A model generated the notes under the pieces. The model worked only from the letters and a program-made list of their open reading frames with translations, searched no databases and had not been told where the DNA came from. Position numbers and translations under genes: made by a program. A stretch of DNA of 64,000 nt from Vibrio mytili (GTDB lineage Bacteria > Pseudomonadota > Gammaproteobacteria > Enterobacterales > Vibrionaceae), in NCBI RefSeq assembly GCF_000830505.1, contig NZ_JXOK01000058.1, positions 1-64,000 of the forward strand. The letters run 5' to 3'. Position 1 is the first letter of the stretch; every line of letters starts with the position of its first letter. Shown piece by piece: positions 20,394 to 27,897 of the stretch.

Positions 20394-21380
20394 TTAACTA
20401 TTTACGGGAAGCTCATACTCCTTTCTAAACGCAAAATGTACAAGAACAAACGCAATACCTAGTATGCCGCCAAGTAAAGTACCCAACACACAAATTAAGG
20501 CACGTTTCGGAGCATCCTTTAATTCAGGAACTACTGCAGGATCCACAGTTTTAAATACAAACTCATCTTGAACCTCTGCCAACATTAAGCTTTTGGTTTG
20601 CTCTTCAATTAAGCTATAAAAGGTGCTTTGCATATCGGCAACAGCGGTTTTTTGCAGTTGAGTATTTAAGTAATCAAGGTTTTGTGACGTCTCTGCAATG
20701 GTACGCTCGCGCATTACTTTGTTAATGTCTTCTATCAGCCAGTTTACCCATTGCTGAGCGACATAAGGGGAATAGTGTTTGACGGATACTGTGTACAATC
20801 CCGTTTCTGTATCTGAGTTAACACTTAAAATATCTTTCTTGAACACTTCGAATGCTTCTTGTGCCGTTGGTGTTGCACCTCGCAAACCATCTGGCTCACG
20901 TAACCATTCTCCAGAGCTTGGGTCATAGATTTCTTCGTCTAGAATTAGCTGGTTGCTGGTCAAGTCCCAATCTTTGGCTGCCATTACTGGTACTAACAAA
21001 TCGTGTTTGTTAATAAACGCATCAACAAATTGACGTGATTTCATCACTTGTACAGCGAGATCAGTTTGGGAAGACTCTCCTCCTCCAAGGTTAACGCCCG
21101 CTAAAGCTGCCAAGCCACCAAGTTGGCCTGCCATTTTGGCTAAGCCGCCGCCGTTGGAGCTTTCTGCAGGAGCTAGCAAAGCATCCGCTTTATAGATGTT
21201 CGGCAAGCTAAGGGCATAAAGTACAGAGCCTACGGCAAAAACAAAAGTTGTCGCGATGATGATCCACTTACCTTTCCAGATGGCAGCGAAGAGTTCGCGG
21301 AGATCGATTTCGTCGGCGGGCGCTGAAGGTTGGGGTGGGTATGGTAAGTAGTTGTGTTGTGGTTCTTTTTGTGGGTCCAT
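20394..21380 (-). CDS. wzz: Wzz chain-length determinant protein
   Basis: Polysaccharide co-polymerase of 328 residues that sets polymer length. A proline-rich cytosolic N-terminus (residues 1-25) is followed by TM1 around residues 36-58. A large periplasmic domain follows, with TM2 near residues 296-318. The pre-TM2 segment PAVVPELKDAPKRAL corresponds to the proline-rich Wzz motif. There is no C-terminal tyrosine kinase domain, so it is a PCP-1/2a-like protein without Wzc activity. Directly upstream lies a CCTAGG array (21391-21422), so the repeat occupies its 5' region. Confidence 0.93.
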   Translation of the reverse strand: MDPQKEPQHNYLPYPPQPSAPADEIDLRELFAAIWKGKWIIIATTFVFAVGSVLYALSLPNIYKADALLAPAESSNGGGLAKMAGQLGGLAALAGVNLGGGESSQTDLAVQVMKSRQFVDAFINKHDLLVPVMAAKDWDLTSNQLILDEEIYDPSSGEWLREPDGLRGATPTAQEAFEVFKKDILSVNSDTETGLYTVSVKHYSPYVAQQWVNWLIEDINKVMRERTIAETSQNLDYLNTQLQKTAVADMQSTFYSLIEEQTKSLMLAEVQDEFVFKTVDPAVVPELKDAPKRALICVLGTLLGGILGIAFVLVHFAFRKEYELPVNS

Positions 21381-21390
21381 AGGGTATTTA

Positions 21391-21422
21391 GGTCCTAGGA
21401 TCCTAGGTCCTAGGATCCTAGG
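21391..21422. repeat. CCTAGG tandem array upstream of wzz
   Basis: Two direct copies of the 15-base unit GGTCCTAGGATCCTA followed by GG. It sits 10 bases upstream of the wzz start. With the array at 21895-21934 it brackets the four-helix-bundle gene. Confidence 0.85.
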
Positions 21423-21488
21423 TGAAAACCAAGGGCTAGGGGTTAGGATCGAGTTTAATCTGTTAATAAAGTTTTTTACGGCTAGTAT

Positions 21489-21875
21489 CTAGTTTTCATA
21501 CTTTGCGGGCGGTTCGCGGACTGAGCCTTTTCTGCGCTTGATTAGGGCGGCTAACATTGCGGATATTTCTTTTGTCTCGTTGATGAGTGCTAGGCCTTTT
21601 TGTTTTTCTATAAAGCCTGCTTCTATTCCAACGTAAAGCTGGGTGATTGCTTCTCCAGCGGAGCCTTTGGCGATGTATAGAAATCTCGCTGACTCGTTTG
21701 CTGTTTCTCGCTCTTCACCCTCTGCAATATTAGATGCTATCGAAAGTGCGCTTCGGGATAGTTGATCTTTAAACCCGAAGTTCTTGCAAGGTTCTAGTTG
21801 TTTATACACTTCGCAAGAAAGGCGACAACTGCGTTTCCAAACATCTAGTTTTTCAAAAGCAAGTTGTCGCATCAT
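21489..21875 (-). CDS. Four-helix-bundle protein (23S rRNA intervening-sequence / S23 family)
   Basis: A protein of 128 residues matching the small IVS-encoded/Avd-like four-helix-bundle family. It has FEKLDVWKRSCRLSCEVY, FKDQLSRSALSIASNIAEG and FLYIAKGSAGEAITQL. These proteins form basic helical oligomers, and relatives occur in 23S rRNA intervening sequences and diversity-generating retroelements; the function of stand-alone copies is not established. A good AGGAAG ribosome site precedes the double ATG. It is not a polysaccharide enzyme, yet it interrupts the exporter-wzz gene pair and is flanked on both sides by CCTAGG arrays, so it looks like a mobile cassette. Confidence 0.88.
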   Translation of the reverse strand: MMRQLAFEKLDVWKRSCRLSCEVYKQLEPCKNFGFKDQLSRSALSIASNIAEGEERETANESARFLYIAKGSAGEAITQLYVGIEAGFIEKQKGLALINETKEISAMLAALIKRRKGSVREPPAKYEN

Positions 21876-21894
21876 CCACTTCCTGTATTGGTTT

Positions 21895-21934
21895 TCCTAG
21901 TCCTTAGTCCCTAGGACCTAGGAACCTAGCTCCT
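21895..21934. repeat. CCTAGG array downstream of the Wza-like exporter gene
   Basis: A degenerate run of CCTAG/CCTTAG/CCTAGG units between the exporter stop (21937) and the four-helix-bundle start. It pairs with the array at 21391-21422 on the other side of that gene. Confidence 0.8.
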
Positions 21935-21936
21935 AT

Positions 21937-24648
21937 TTACTTAAGCGCATTAATCGCTACACCAGTTTGGTATAGGATCTGGGTTGCGGCTGTCCAGGTG
22001 CTAAGTGCGTCGCGGTAATCGGTGTCGATTGGCACAACGATAGTATCGCCCGCTTTCAGCTCGTCGTCGTTGTTACCGAACCAGTAGCCTGATGTTGGTT
22101 TGTATACCGAGCCATCAGCGCGCACCACAAAGATACGATCTTCGTCGGCTTGTTTCTTCGCGCCGCCCGCTTTGTTTAGGTAATCATTCACGTCCAGCTT
22201 ACTATCAAGCAAGTAGGTGATTGGTACCTGAACTTCACCCATGATAGAAACCGTGTTGCGGAAGGTCGGTACAAACAAGAAATCGCCATCTTCCAACATA
22301 AAGTCGGCAGAGCGCTCGTTGTCTAAGATGCGGTTTAGCTGTACCACCATGCGGCCTAGCGCCTTGCTGCGGCTGGCTTCTTCAACAAACTTCAGCGTCT
22401 TGTCCGGGTCAGAAATCACTGAGCTCATGTTGCTGTCGGCACGGAAGGTCTTCTTCGCGGTTTCTGCGCGCATGTCGGCTGCATACTGGTTAAGCAGTTT
22501 TTGCTCTTGTAAGCGTAGTGCTTCGCGAGTGAAGATTGCACCTTGTGGGTGAGCAAATTCGGTTAGGCCACCCGCGCGTTCTAGCAGTTCACCTAATGTT
22601 TCACCTTGGCTAACGGTGTACGTACCTGGGAAGCGCACTTCGCCTTGTAGCGTGACGGTGCTTTGCAGCTTCACACTTGGTTTTTCCAATACGTTCAAGC
22701 GGTCGCGGCCGACAATGATCGCATCGTCTGCAGTGCTACCTTGAATCGCTTTACGCAAGTCAATGCGTTCGACATTAATCGATGCACGTTCGTCAACGTT
22801 ATTGATGACGGTACGGGCCAACTCTGCATTGATAGTAAACGCGTTGTACGTAAGACCGCCCGCAGCTTCTAATAAGCTAGAGACTGTCATTCGTGGCGTA
22901 ATTGGGTAACGACCAGGGTATTTTACTTCACCGAAGACTTCAGCGATTTGTGGTGCAAGGCCTAGTTTAGACTGCTGCTGAAGCTGTAAAAGCACTGGAG
23001 CAAGTAACGTTTGACGCGTATTTTGCTTCATGGCATCGAACTCTTCTTGAGTAATTTCTTTACCACGGAAGATGATCTTTTGCTGTTTTTCGGCCTGATT
23101 TGCACTTGTGTTGTTAGTACCGTTCGACAAACCATTTTGAGAAGGAGAGATAGCCACTGAAGTGCTACGCATTTCTTGCTCTCTCAATTGATCCATCTCA
23201 GCTTGTGCTTGTGCCTCTTCTAAGGTTTTTGCTTTGGCTACCGTATCTTGCTCTGCAAGATTGTCCAAATCTTCATTGTTAAAACGGTTAAAGACTAAAA
23301 CACGGTCACGCGATTGCAGTTGAATGTTGTCACTGCTGTTTGGTGAGAGAATCGCATTGGCTAAGTTAACTTGGAAGGTCTCGATATCGCGCTGTGAATT
23401 AATTTCACGTACGATAACAGCGTAGCTGACGTCTGCGGTCGAGTTAAATGAAGAATCGACCGATTGGAACAGATCCGCAACGCGCACGCCGCTCTTCCAT
23501 TCTACAAAGCCTGGGTGACGCACATCACCTTCAATTTGCACGTAACGGGTTAGCTCTTCACTTTTCTTCAGTACGTTAACTTCATCACCAACTTTGACTT
23601 TCACTTGCTGGTCTTGTGGGTTGACAAAGTTCAGAGTTAACGCTTCTCGAACGCCTTCGGTGCCGTAGCGTTTAATATCGATTTGTTCAAAGAACGCGTT
23701 GGCAGTAAAGCCACCCGCCATTTGAATCAGCTGTTTGTAGGTTTCACCGGGTTTCACTTCATAAATTGCAGGGCGGTTCACTTCGCCATCCACAGAAACC
23801 GTTTGGGCCACCGAGCCAATAAACACCACATCGCCAGGTAACAAACGTACATCGTTACGCGCATCACCCTTGAGCAGCAGGTCGTACATGTCTAGCTTAC
23901 GAATTACTTGACCATTGCGTTTTAGCTCGATATTACGCAGCGCACCGCTATCGCTAAAACCACCACTGTAGTAGATCGCTTGAGAAATCGTCGACAAGGC
24001 ACTCACGGTGTAAGCACCTGGTTTGTAAGCATCCCCCATCACAAACACTTGCATGGTGCGCATTTCACCCAGTGAGATATCGCTGCGCACACCAATCATC
24101 TGCTCTTGCACACGTTGGTTTAGCGAATCACGTACTTCAGAGAAGGTCATGCCAGCCACTTGTACCGGGCCTAGCGACGGAAAGTTAATGATGCCGGCAC
24201 GATTCACGCGTAAGCGATGCGTGGTGTTTTCTTTACCAAACAACTGAATAACCAGTTCATCCCCTGCGCCAATGGTGTAATCGGCAGGTACGGGAACATC
24301 ACTGATCGGCGCAAATGTGGTTGGAGAACCAGCAAATAAATCAAGGCCGAAACGCTTGAGCTCTTGATCTTCTTCGGGCTTCAACCAGTCAAACTGGTCA
24401 CTGTCCACAGCATTAGCGTTCGTCGCTTCCGGACGCTGCTCAACCACTTTAGGGTTCTCATAGCTGGTCGACTGTGACGAACCAGAAGGCAGGGTAATGC
24501 CATACTTACTTGCTAATGCTTGCTGTTGCGCGGCAGGTAAGCTTTGAAACATTTTAAGCTGTTCTGGGGTTGGGTTTTGCGCCAAGGTGTATGGCGCAAA
24601 CAGACTTGCCAATACACAAACGGCAATGGAGAAATATCCTTTAAGCAT
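21937..24648 (-). CDS. Long Wza-like polysaccharide export protein with SLBB repeats (WbfF/OtnA type)
   Basis: Secreted protein of 903 residues with a signal peptide (MLKGYFSIAVCVLASLFA, cleaved near ALAQ). The polysaccharide export domain begins about residue 98 with DYTIGAGDELVIQLFG. Multiple SLBB/soluble-ligand-binding repeats follow, for example VSVDGEVNRPAIYEVKPGE, VFGEVKYPGRYPITPRMTV and LQGEVRFPGTYTVSQGETL. At more than twice the length of E. coli Wza it fits the Vibrio WbfF/OtnA class, which exports O-antigen capsule across the outer membrane. There is no lipobox cysteine at the N-terminus. It follows the small barrel gene in the JUMPstart operon. Confidence 0.9.
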   Translation of the reverse strand: MLKGYFSIAVCVLASLFAPYTLAQNPTPEQLKMFQSLPAAQQQALASKYGITLPSGSSQSTSYENPKVVEQRPEATNANAVDSDQFDWLKPEEDQELKRFGLDLFAGSPTTFAPISDVPVPADYTIGAGDELVIQLFGKENTTHRLRVNRAGIINFPSLGPVQVAGMTFSEVRDSLNQRVQEQMIGVRSDISLGEMRTMQVFVMGDAYKPGAYTVSALSTISQAIYYSGGFSDSGALRNIELKRNGQVIRKLDMYDLLLKGDARNDVRLLPGDVVFIGSVAQTVSVDGEVNRPAIYEVKPGETYKQLIQMAGGFTANAFFEQIDIKRYGTEGVREALTLNFVNPQDQQVKVKVGDEVNVLKKSEELTRYVQIEGDVRHPGFVEWKSGVRVADLFQSVDSSFNSTADVSYAVIVREINSQRDIETFQVNLANAILSPNSSDNIQLQSRDRVLVFNRFNNEDLDNLAEQDTVAKAKTLEEAQAQAEMDQLREQEMRSTSVAISPSQNGLSNGTNNTSANQAEKQQKIIFRGKEITQEEFDAMKQNTRQTLLAPVLLQLQQQSKLGLAPQIAEVFGEVKYPGRYPITPRMTVSSLLEAAGGLTYNAFTINAELARTVINNVDERASINVERIDLRKAIQGSTADDAIIVGRDRLNVLEKPSVKLQSTVTLQGEVRFPGTYTVSQGETLGELLERAGGLTEFAHPQGAIFTREALRLQEQKLLNQYAADMRAETAKKTFRADSNMSSVISDPDKTLKFVEEASRSKALGRMVVQLNRILDNERSADFMLEDGDFLFVPTFRNTVSIMGEVQVPITYLLDSKLDVNDYLNKAGGAKKQADEDRIFVVRADGSVYKPTSGYWFGNNDDELKAGDTIVVPIDTDYRDALSTWTAATQILYQTGVAINALK

Positions 24649-24734
24649 GGTAATCCGCTGTCAGTAAAGAGTGAATAAAATCTTAGAGACCAAGTTCTCG
24701 GCGCATGGATTAGGCTGAGCACTCGGGGCTTTGA

Positions 24735-25253
24735 TTAAAATCGGTGTTGGAATCCGAGTGATAGACCGTTAAGGCGAACGTCGTCTTCTGCGCTGTAGTC
24801 AACAAACTCGAAGACCACTGCACTGTGTTTGTCCATCGCGTAATGTACGCCCACACCAAAGCTCGCACCTTGGCCAGTATCGGAGCCGATGCCTTTTTGA
24901 TCGATTTCGATGCTCGAATACCCTGCCAAGCCGTAAAGGGCAACGCGACCAGACACAGGAATATTGAATTTAACGAAGCCACTGGCAAGGCGATCAACCG
25001 ATAAGCCACTGTCGCGCTTAAGCGAGGTGCCGTATCGACCTTCTAAAGCGAGGTAGTCGTTAAAGAAGTAGCCAGCCTGAGCTTGAAGAAGAAACGGGTT
25101 GCCTTCTGCTACAGAAGAAGAGGAAGGAGATTGAAGTTCCGCGTTTGAGTAACTCAATAATGCGCCAGCATAGAAATCTGCTGAGGCAGAAAAAGAGCAC
25201 AAGCCTAAACTGATTGCACTCAACGCCCCTAGCCATGGTCGTTTATTTATCAC
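24735..25253 (-). CDS. Small OmpA-like outer-membrane beta-barrel protein
   Basis: A protein of 172 residues with a signal peptide ending near SASA (residues 21-24). An eight-strand-barrel-like pattern follows: DFYAGALLSYSNAEL, LLQAQAGYFFNDYLALEGRYG and ALYGLAGYSSIEID. It ends in HRF, a terminal aromatic typical of outer-membrane barrels. It is the first gene after the JUMPstart leader, immediately ahead of the exporter, as in wbf/otn loci of other vibrios. Its role is unknown; surface anchoring or stabilising the exporter is only a guess. Confidence 0.8.
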   Translation of the reverse strand: MINKRPWLGALSAISLGLCSFSASADFYAGALLSYSNAELQSPSSSSVAEGNPFLLQAQAGYFFNDYLALEGRYGTSLKRDSGLSVDRLASGFVKFNIPVSGRVALYGLAGYSSIEIDQKGIGSDTGQGASFGVGVHYAMDKHSAVVFEFVDYSAEDDVRLNGLSLGFQHRF

Positions 25254-25328
25254 GTAAGTGGTTCCTTAGTGTCGACGTACCGCGGCCTAACCCGCAGCCT
25301 TGTCCCAAATGATAGTTTGTGCGTTTTC

Positions 25329-25365
25329 CACGCTACCGCCCGGCGGCATTACGCGTTAGCCACTG
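25329..25365 (-). promoter_or_regulatory. JUMPstart element with perfect ops core
   Basis: On the leftward strand the sequence runs from CAGTGGCTA (complement of 25357-25365) to GGCGGTAGCGTG (complement of 25329-25340). The latter is an exact ops element. ops sequences pause RNA polymerase and recruit RfaH, which allows transcription through long polysaccharide operons. It lies 76 bases upstream of the first ORF of the 22-kb operon. Confidence 0.9.
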
Positions 25366-25524
25366 TTCGCTGATTATTTGCTTGTTGATGCTTAGCCGAT
25401 TGATTCGGTTTATTATTTTTTAGTTAGTTCACCGCGTTTTTCAACGGCGATCTTTTAAGCCTTACTTTTATGTGAGACTCGCTCAAAAATCATACTTAGA
25501 CATGAGTCACACAAAAGCTGGCAA

Positions 25525-25553
25525 ATTATGCATTGTTCGTCACCAAACGGCAA
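25525..25553 (-). promoter_or_regulatory. Candidate sigma-70 promoter of the leftward polysaccharide operon
   Basis: Leftward strand: TTGCCG (-35, complement of 25548-25553), a 17-base spacer, then CATAAT (-10, complement of 25525-25530). It would give a leader of about 260 bases that includes the JUMPstart element. Chosen by pattern only. Confidence 0.5.
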
Positions 25554-25608
25554 GAGTAGGAAACATTGCGGTGTCAGAAGTGAGATTTTTGCTACTAAAA
25601 TTTAACGA

Positions 25609-25950
25609 AAAAGAAAGGTCCTAGGGGATAAAGAAAGGTCCTAGGAATACTCGTGGTGACTCCTTGGCCTAACGAAACTATATGGGTGTTGTTTGGGAAA
25701 ACAGATTACGGATTACGGAATACAGAATTCACAGCTTGCTCCTCTGTAATCTGGAAGCGGAGCGCTCTGTAATCAAAAACCACAAGCGAAAAACTTTTTC
25801 GTTGGTCACGATAATTTCAACAAGCTGCCCTAGAACCTAGGACCTGTTTTCTACCTAGGACCTTTTCCTGTATTCCTTGTTTTTCCTAGGCCCTAGGACC
25901 CTAGAACCTAGGACCTGTCTTTTAAACCTAGGATCTTGTTTCTTCCTTTC
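25609..25950. repeat. CCTAGG-rich modular intergenic repeat, copy 2
   Basis: It begins with two direct copies of AAAGAAAGGTCCTAGG (25609-25645). A GATTACGGATTACGGAATAC segment (25703-25723) and the module variant AAGCGGAGCGCTCTGTA (25755-25771) follow. Dense CCTAGG runs fill 25830-25935. It lies between the divergent leftward operon and gfcA. Confidence 0.85.
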
Positions 25951-26084
25951 TCTTTTCTAAAACAACAAAAAGCATAAGAAACTATTTACATGTTGGTGAT
26001 TTTTTATCTAAAATCATCTTTGGAGTATAGGTTTATGTTCCAAACATCGATGTTTTTAATACCGGAAATACTTAAGGAATAATA

Positions 26085-26303
26085 ATGAAGAATACAGCAC
26101 TCGCTATTCTTATGGCTCTAAGCGCTTCTACAGCATTCGCAGCAACTACCACTGAAAGCGCAGATAGCGCAGCAGCAGCAGCAAGCGGTGAAACAGCAGT
26201 TGGCGTTGGTGCAGCAGCAGCAGCAACAGTAGTAGCAGTAGCAGCAACTGATAGTGACTCAACTACTACTTCAGCTTCAGCTTCAGCTCCTACGACTAAC
26301 TAA
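26085..26303 (+). CDS. gfcA: GfcA/YjbE-like small exported Ala/Ser/Thr-rich protein
   Basis: A secreted peptide of 72 residues. The signal peptide MKNTALAILMALSASTAFA is followed by a low-complexity tail rich in Ala, Thr and Ser. The DNA encoding the tail contains GCA triplet runs and TCAGCT hexamer repeats, so length variation by slippage is possible. A clear AAGGAAT ribosome site precedes the ATG. Position ahead of gfcB, gfcC and gfcD supports a GfcA/YjbE role in group 4-type capsule secretion, whose molecular function is not known. Confidence 0.75.
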   Translation: MKNTALAILMALSASTAFAATTTESADSAAAAASGETAVGVGAAAAATVVAVAATDSDSTTTSASASAPTTN

Positions 26304-26330
26304 TTTCGTTAGAATTAGCTTGTATTAGAG

Positions 26331-26362
26331 AATCGCCCTGATTATTCAGGGCGATTTTATTT
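26331..26362 (+). terminator. Hairpin between gfcA and gfcB (attenuator or partial terminator)
   Basis: Stem AATCGCCCTG (26331-26340) pairs with CAGGGCGATT (26347-26356) around a 6-base loop, followed by a TTATTTT tract. It lies between gfcA and gfcB with only 71 bases between the genes, so it probably lowers expression of gfcBCD relative to gfcA. Confidence 0.75.
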
Positions 26363-26374
26363 TAAGAGGGAATC

Positions 26375-27049
26375 ATGACTACCTTTCTTACACGCCATTG
26401 GATGCGCCTACTGGTTGCCCTGCCATTATTAAGCCTCGGTGTCGGTTGTACACAAAAAATCAACGATGTTTCCGCCACTGTGCAAGAAGCCTATAACGGT
26501 TATATCGATATCGATCTTTCTGCTGATGAAATTAACGCCGTACCTTATGCCAGTGCCTACCTAAAAATCGGCGATCAAAAACAAGTTTTTGTGGTGTTGG
26601 CATTTGCAGAGCAAAACCCGATTAGTGGTCAAACCCAACTGAAATGGGTCAGTGCCGATAAAGCCATGATCGTCACCGAAAATGGTCATATAGTGAAAAC
26701 CGTGGGTTTACAACATCAAAACCTTGCGGGCACCTATAATCCAATTCCTGCATTTAGCAAAGCCGATACTGACTTCTCCCTCTCTTACGATTGGCAACAG
26801 CAGTATCGCTATGGCTTCCCGGCTCAAGTAACACGCACTTACCAAGGTAACGAGATGGTGACAACGCCAATCTCGACCACTCAAACCGATGTGTATCGTG
26901 AATCTGTCAACTTCCCTACTCTATCAAGCTCAGTAGAAAACTATTACTGGGTGGATGCGCAAGGCCAAGTGGTGAAGACATTGCAGCACTTAGGGCCGAA
27001 TATGCCGGCTCTCGAACTCACGATTTTGAAAGGATACAGTCAGTCATGA
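26375..27049 (+). CDS. gfcB: YjbF/GfcB family lipoprotein
   Basis: Lipoprotein of 224 residues: signal sequence with the lipobox LGVGC placing the acylated cysteine near residue 25, then a soluble periplasmic domain. SYDWQQQYRYGFPAQV and FPTLSSSVENYYWVD match the YjbF/GfcB family. It belongs to the group 4 capsule (gfcABCDE) / V. cholerae wbf set needed for polysaccharide secretion. The stop overlaps the gfcC start by 4 bases (ATGA). Confidence 0.87.
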   Translation: MTTFLTRHWMRLLVALPLLSLGVGCTQKINDVSATVQEAYNGYIDIDLSADEINAVPYASAYLKIGDQKQVFVVLAFAEQNPISGQTQLKWVSADKAMIVTENGHIVKTVGLQHQNLAGTYNPIPAFSKADTDFSLSYDWQQQYRYGFPAQVTRTYQGNEMVTTPISTTQTDVYRESVNFPTLSSSVENYYWVDAQGQVVKTLQHLGPNMPALELTILKGYSQS

Positions 27050-27897
27050 GTAAACGATCATTCCCTTTATTAAGCTTGTTATTGGCAAGCATGGTAACCG
27101 CACCTGTATGGGCGCAATATACTGCAGACGAAAATTCTGTAAATAAAGGCTCGGTAAATAAGAGCACCGTGAATACGCAACTGCCCCTGCAGGTCGAATT
27201 GATGAGCGTAGGTAAACAGTTGCAGTTTGAACAATCGACACGCTTGGTGGATGTACTCAAACAGGCTCAGCAACAAGATATCATGCTGGAATACCCACTC
27301 GCGACTACTCTATTTGATCAATCCGAACAAGCTAAGCGATCGGCGACAAAATTGAAAAACAGCGTGTTGAACCGCATGATTCAGCACAACTTGGTTTCAC
27401 ATCCGTTGTATAAATTTATTCAGAGTCACCAGTTTGCACCGAGACTGCTGTCTGCAGTCGATATTGATAATGTGCGTTTGGATAAGCAGAACAATCCGCT
27501 GCTGAATGGTGATCTCGCGCTTGTCGCCCCTCAGCGAGAAGAGCAGGTCTTTTATCTCGGTAACTTGGATAAGGTTTATTCTGTTAAGGCTCAAGCGGGC
27601 ATCCCACTTCAACAGCAATTAACCAATTTAGAGCAAGACTTTAGTGAACTGGCTCAGGCACCGGTATTGATTTACCCCGATGGCAAGGTAATTGAGCCGC
27701 ACCACGGTGCTTGGCTAAATACGCAATATTATTTGCCGCCGTTGACCATGGTGTATGTGCCGTTTGAAGCGTATGCCACCTCCGAACTGGATCAAGATAT
27801 CGTTACGTTGCTTACCCAGCTAAAACCGCAACAGAAAACGCAAAGTAAGCCGCTTAAGTCGCAAAGTAAGTCAATCACAGTGAAAAGCCAACTATGA
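27046..27897 (+). CDS. gfcC: GfcC/YjbG family periplasmic capsule protein
   Basis: A protein of 283 residues with a signal peptide (MSKRSFPLLSLLLASMVTAP, cut near VWAQ). Two ubiquitin-like/SLBB-related halves and a C-terminal tail rich in Lys, Gln and Ser follow. VEPHHG-like IEPHHGAWLNTQYYLPP and VLIYPDGKV match the GfcC family. It is a soluble periplasmic partner of the exporter. It overlaps gfcB and gfcD by 4 bases each. Confidence 0.85.
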   Translation: MSKRSFPLLSLLLASMVTAPVWAQYTADENSVNKGSVNKSTVNTQLPLQVELMSVGKQLQFEQSTRLVDVLKQAQQQDIMLEYPLATTLFDQSEQAKRSATKLKNSVLNRMIQHNLVSHPLYKFIQSHQFAPRLLSAVDIDNVRLDKQNNPLLNGDLALVAPQREEQVFYLGNLDKVYSVKAQAGIPLQQQLTNLEQDFSELAQAPVLIYPDGKVIEPHHGAWLNTQYYLPPLTMVYVPFEAYATSELDQDIVTLLTQLKPQQKTQSKPLKSQSKSITVKSQL

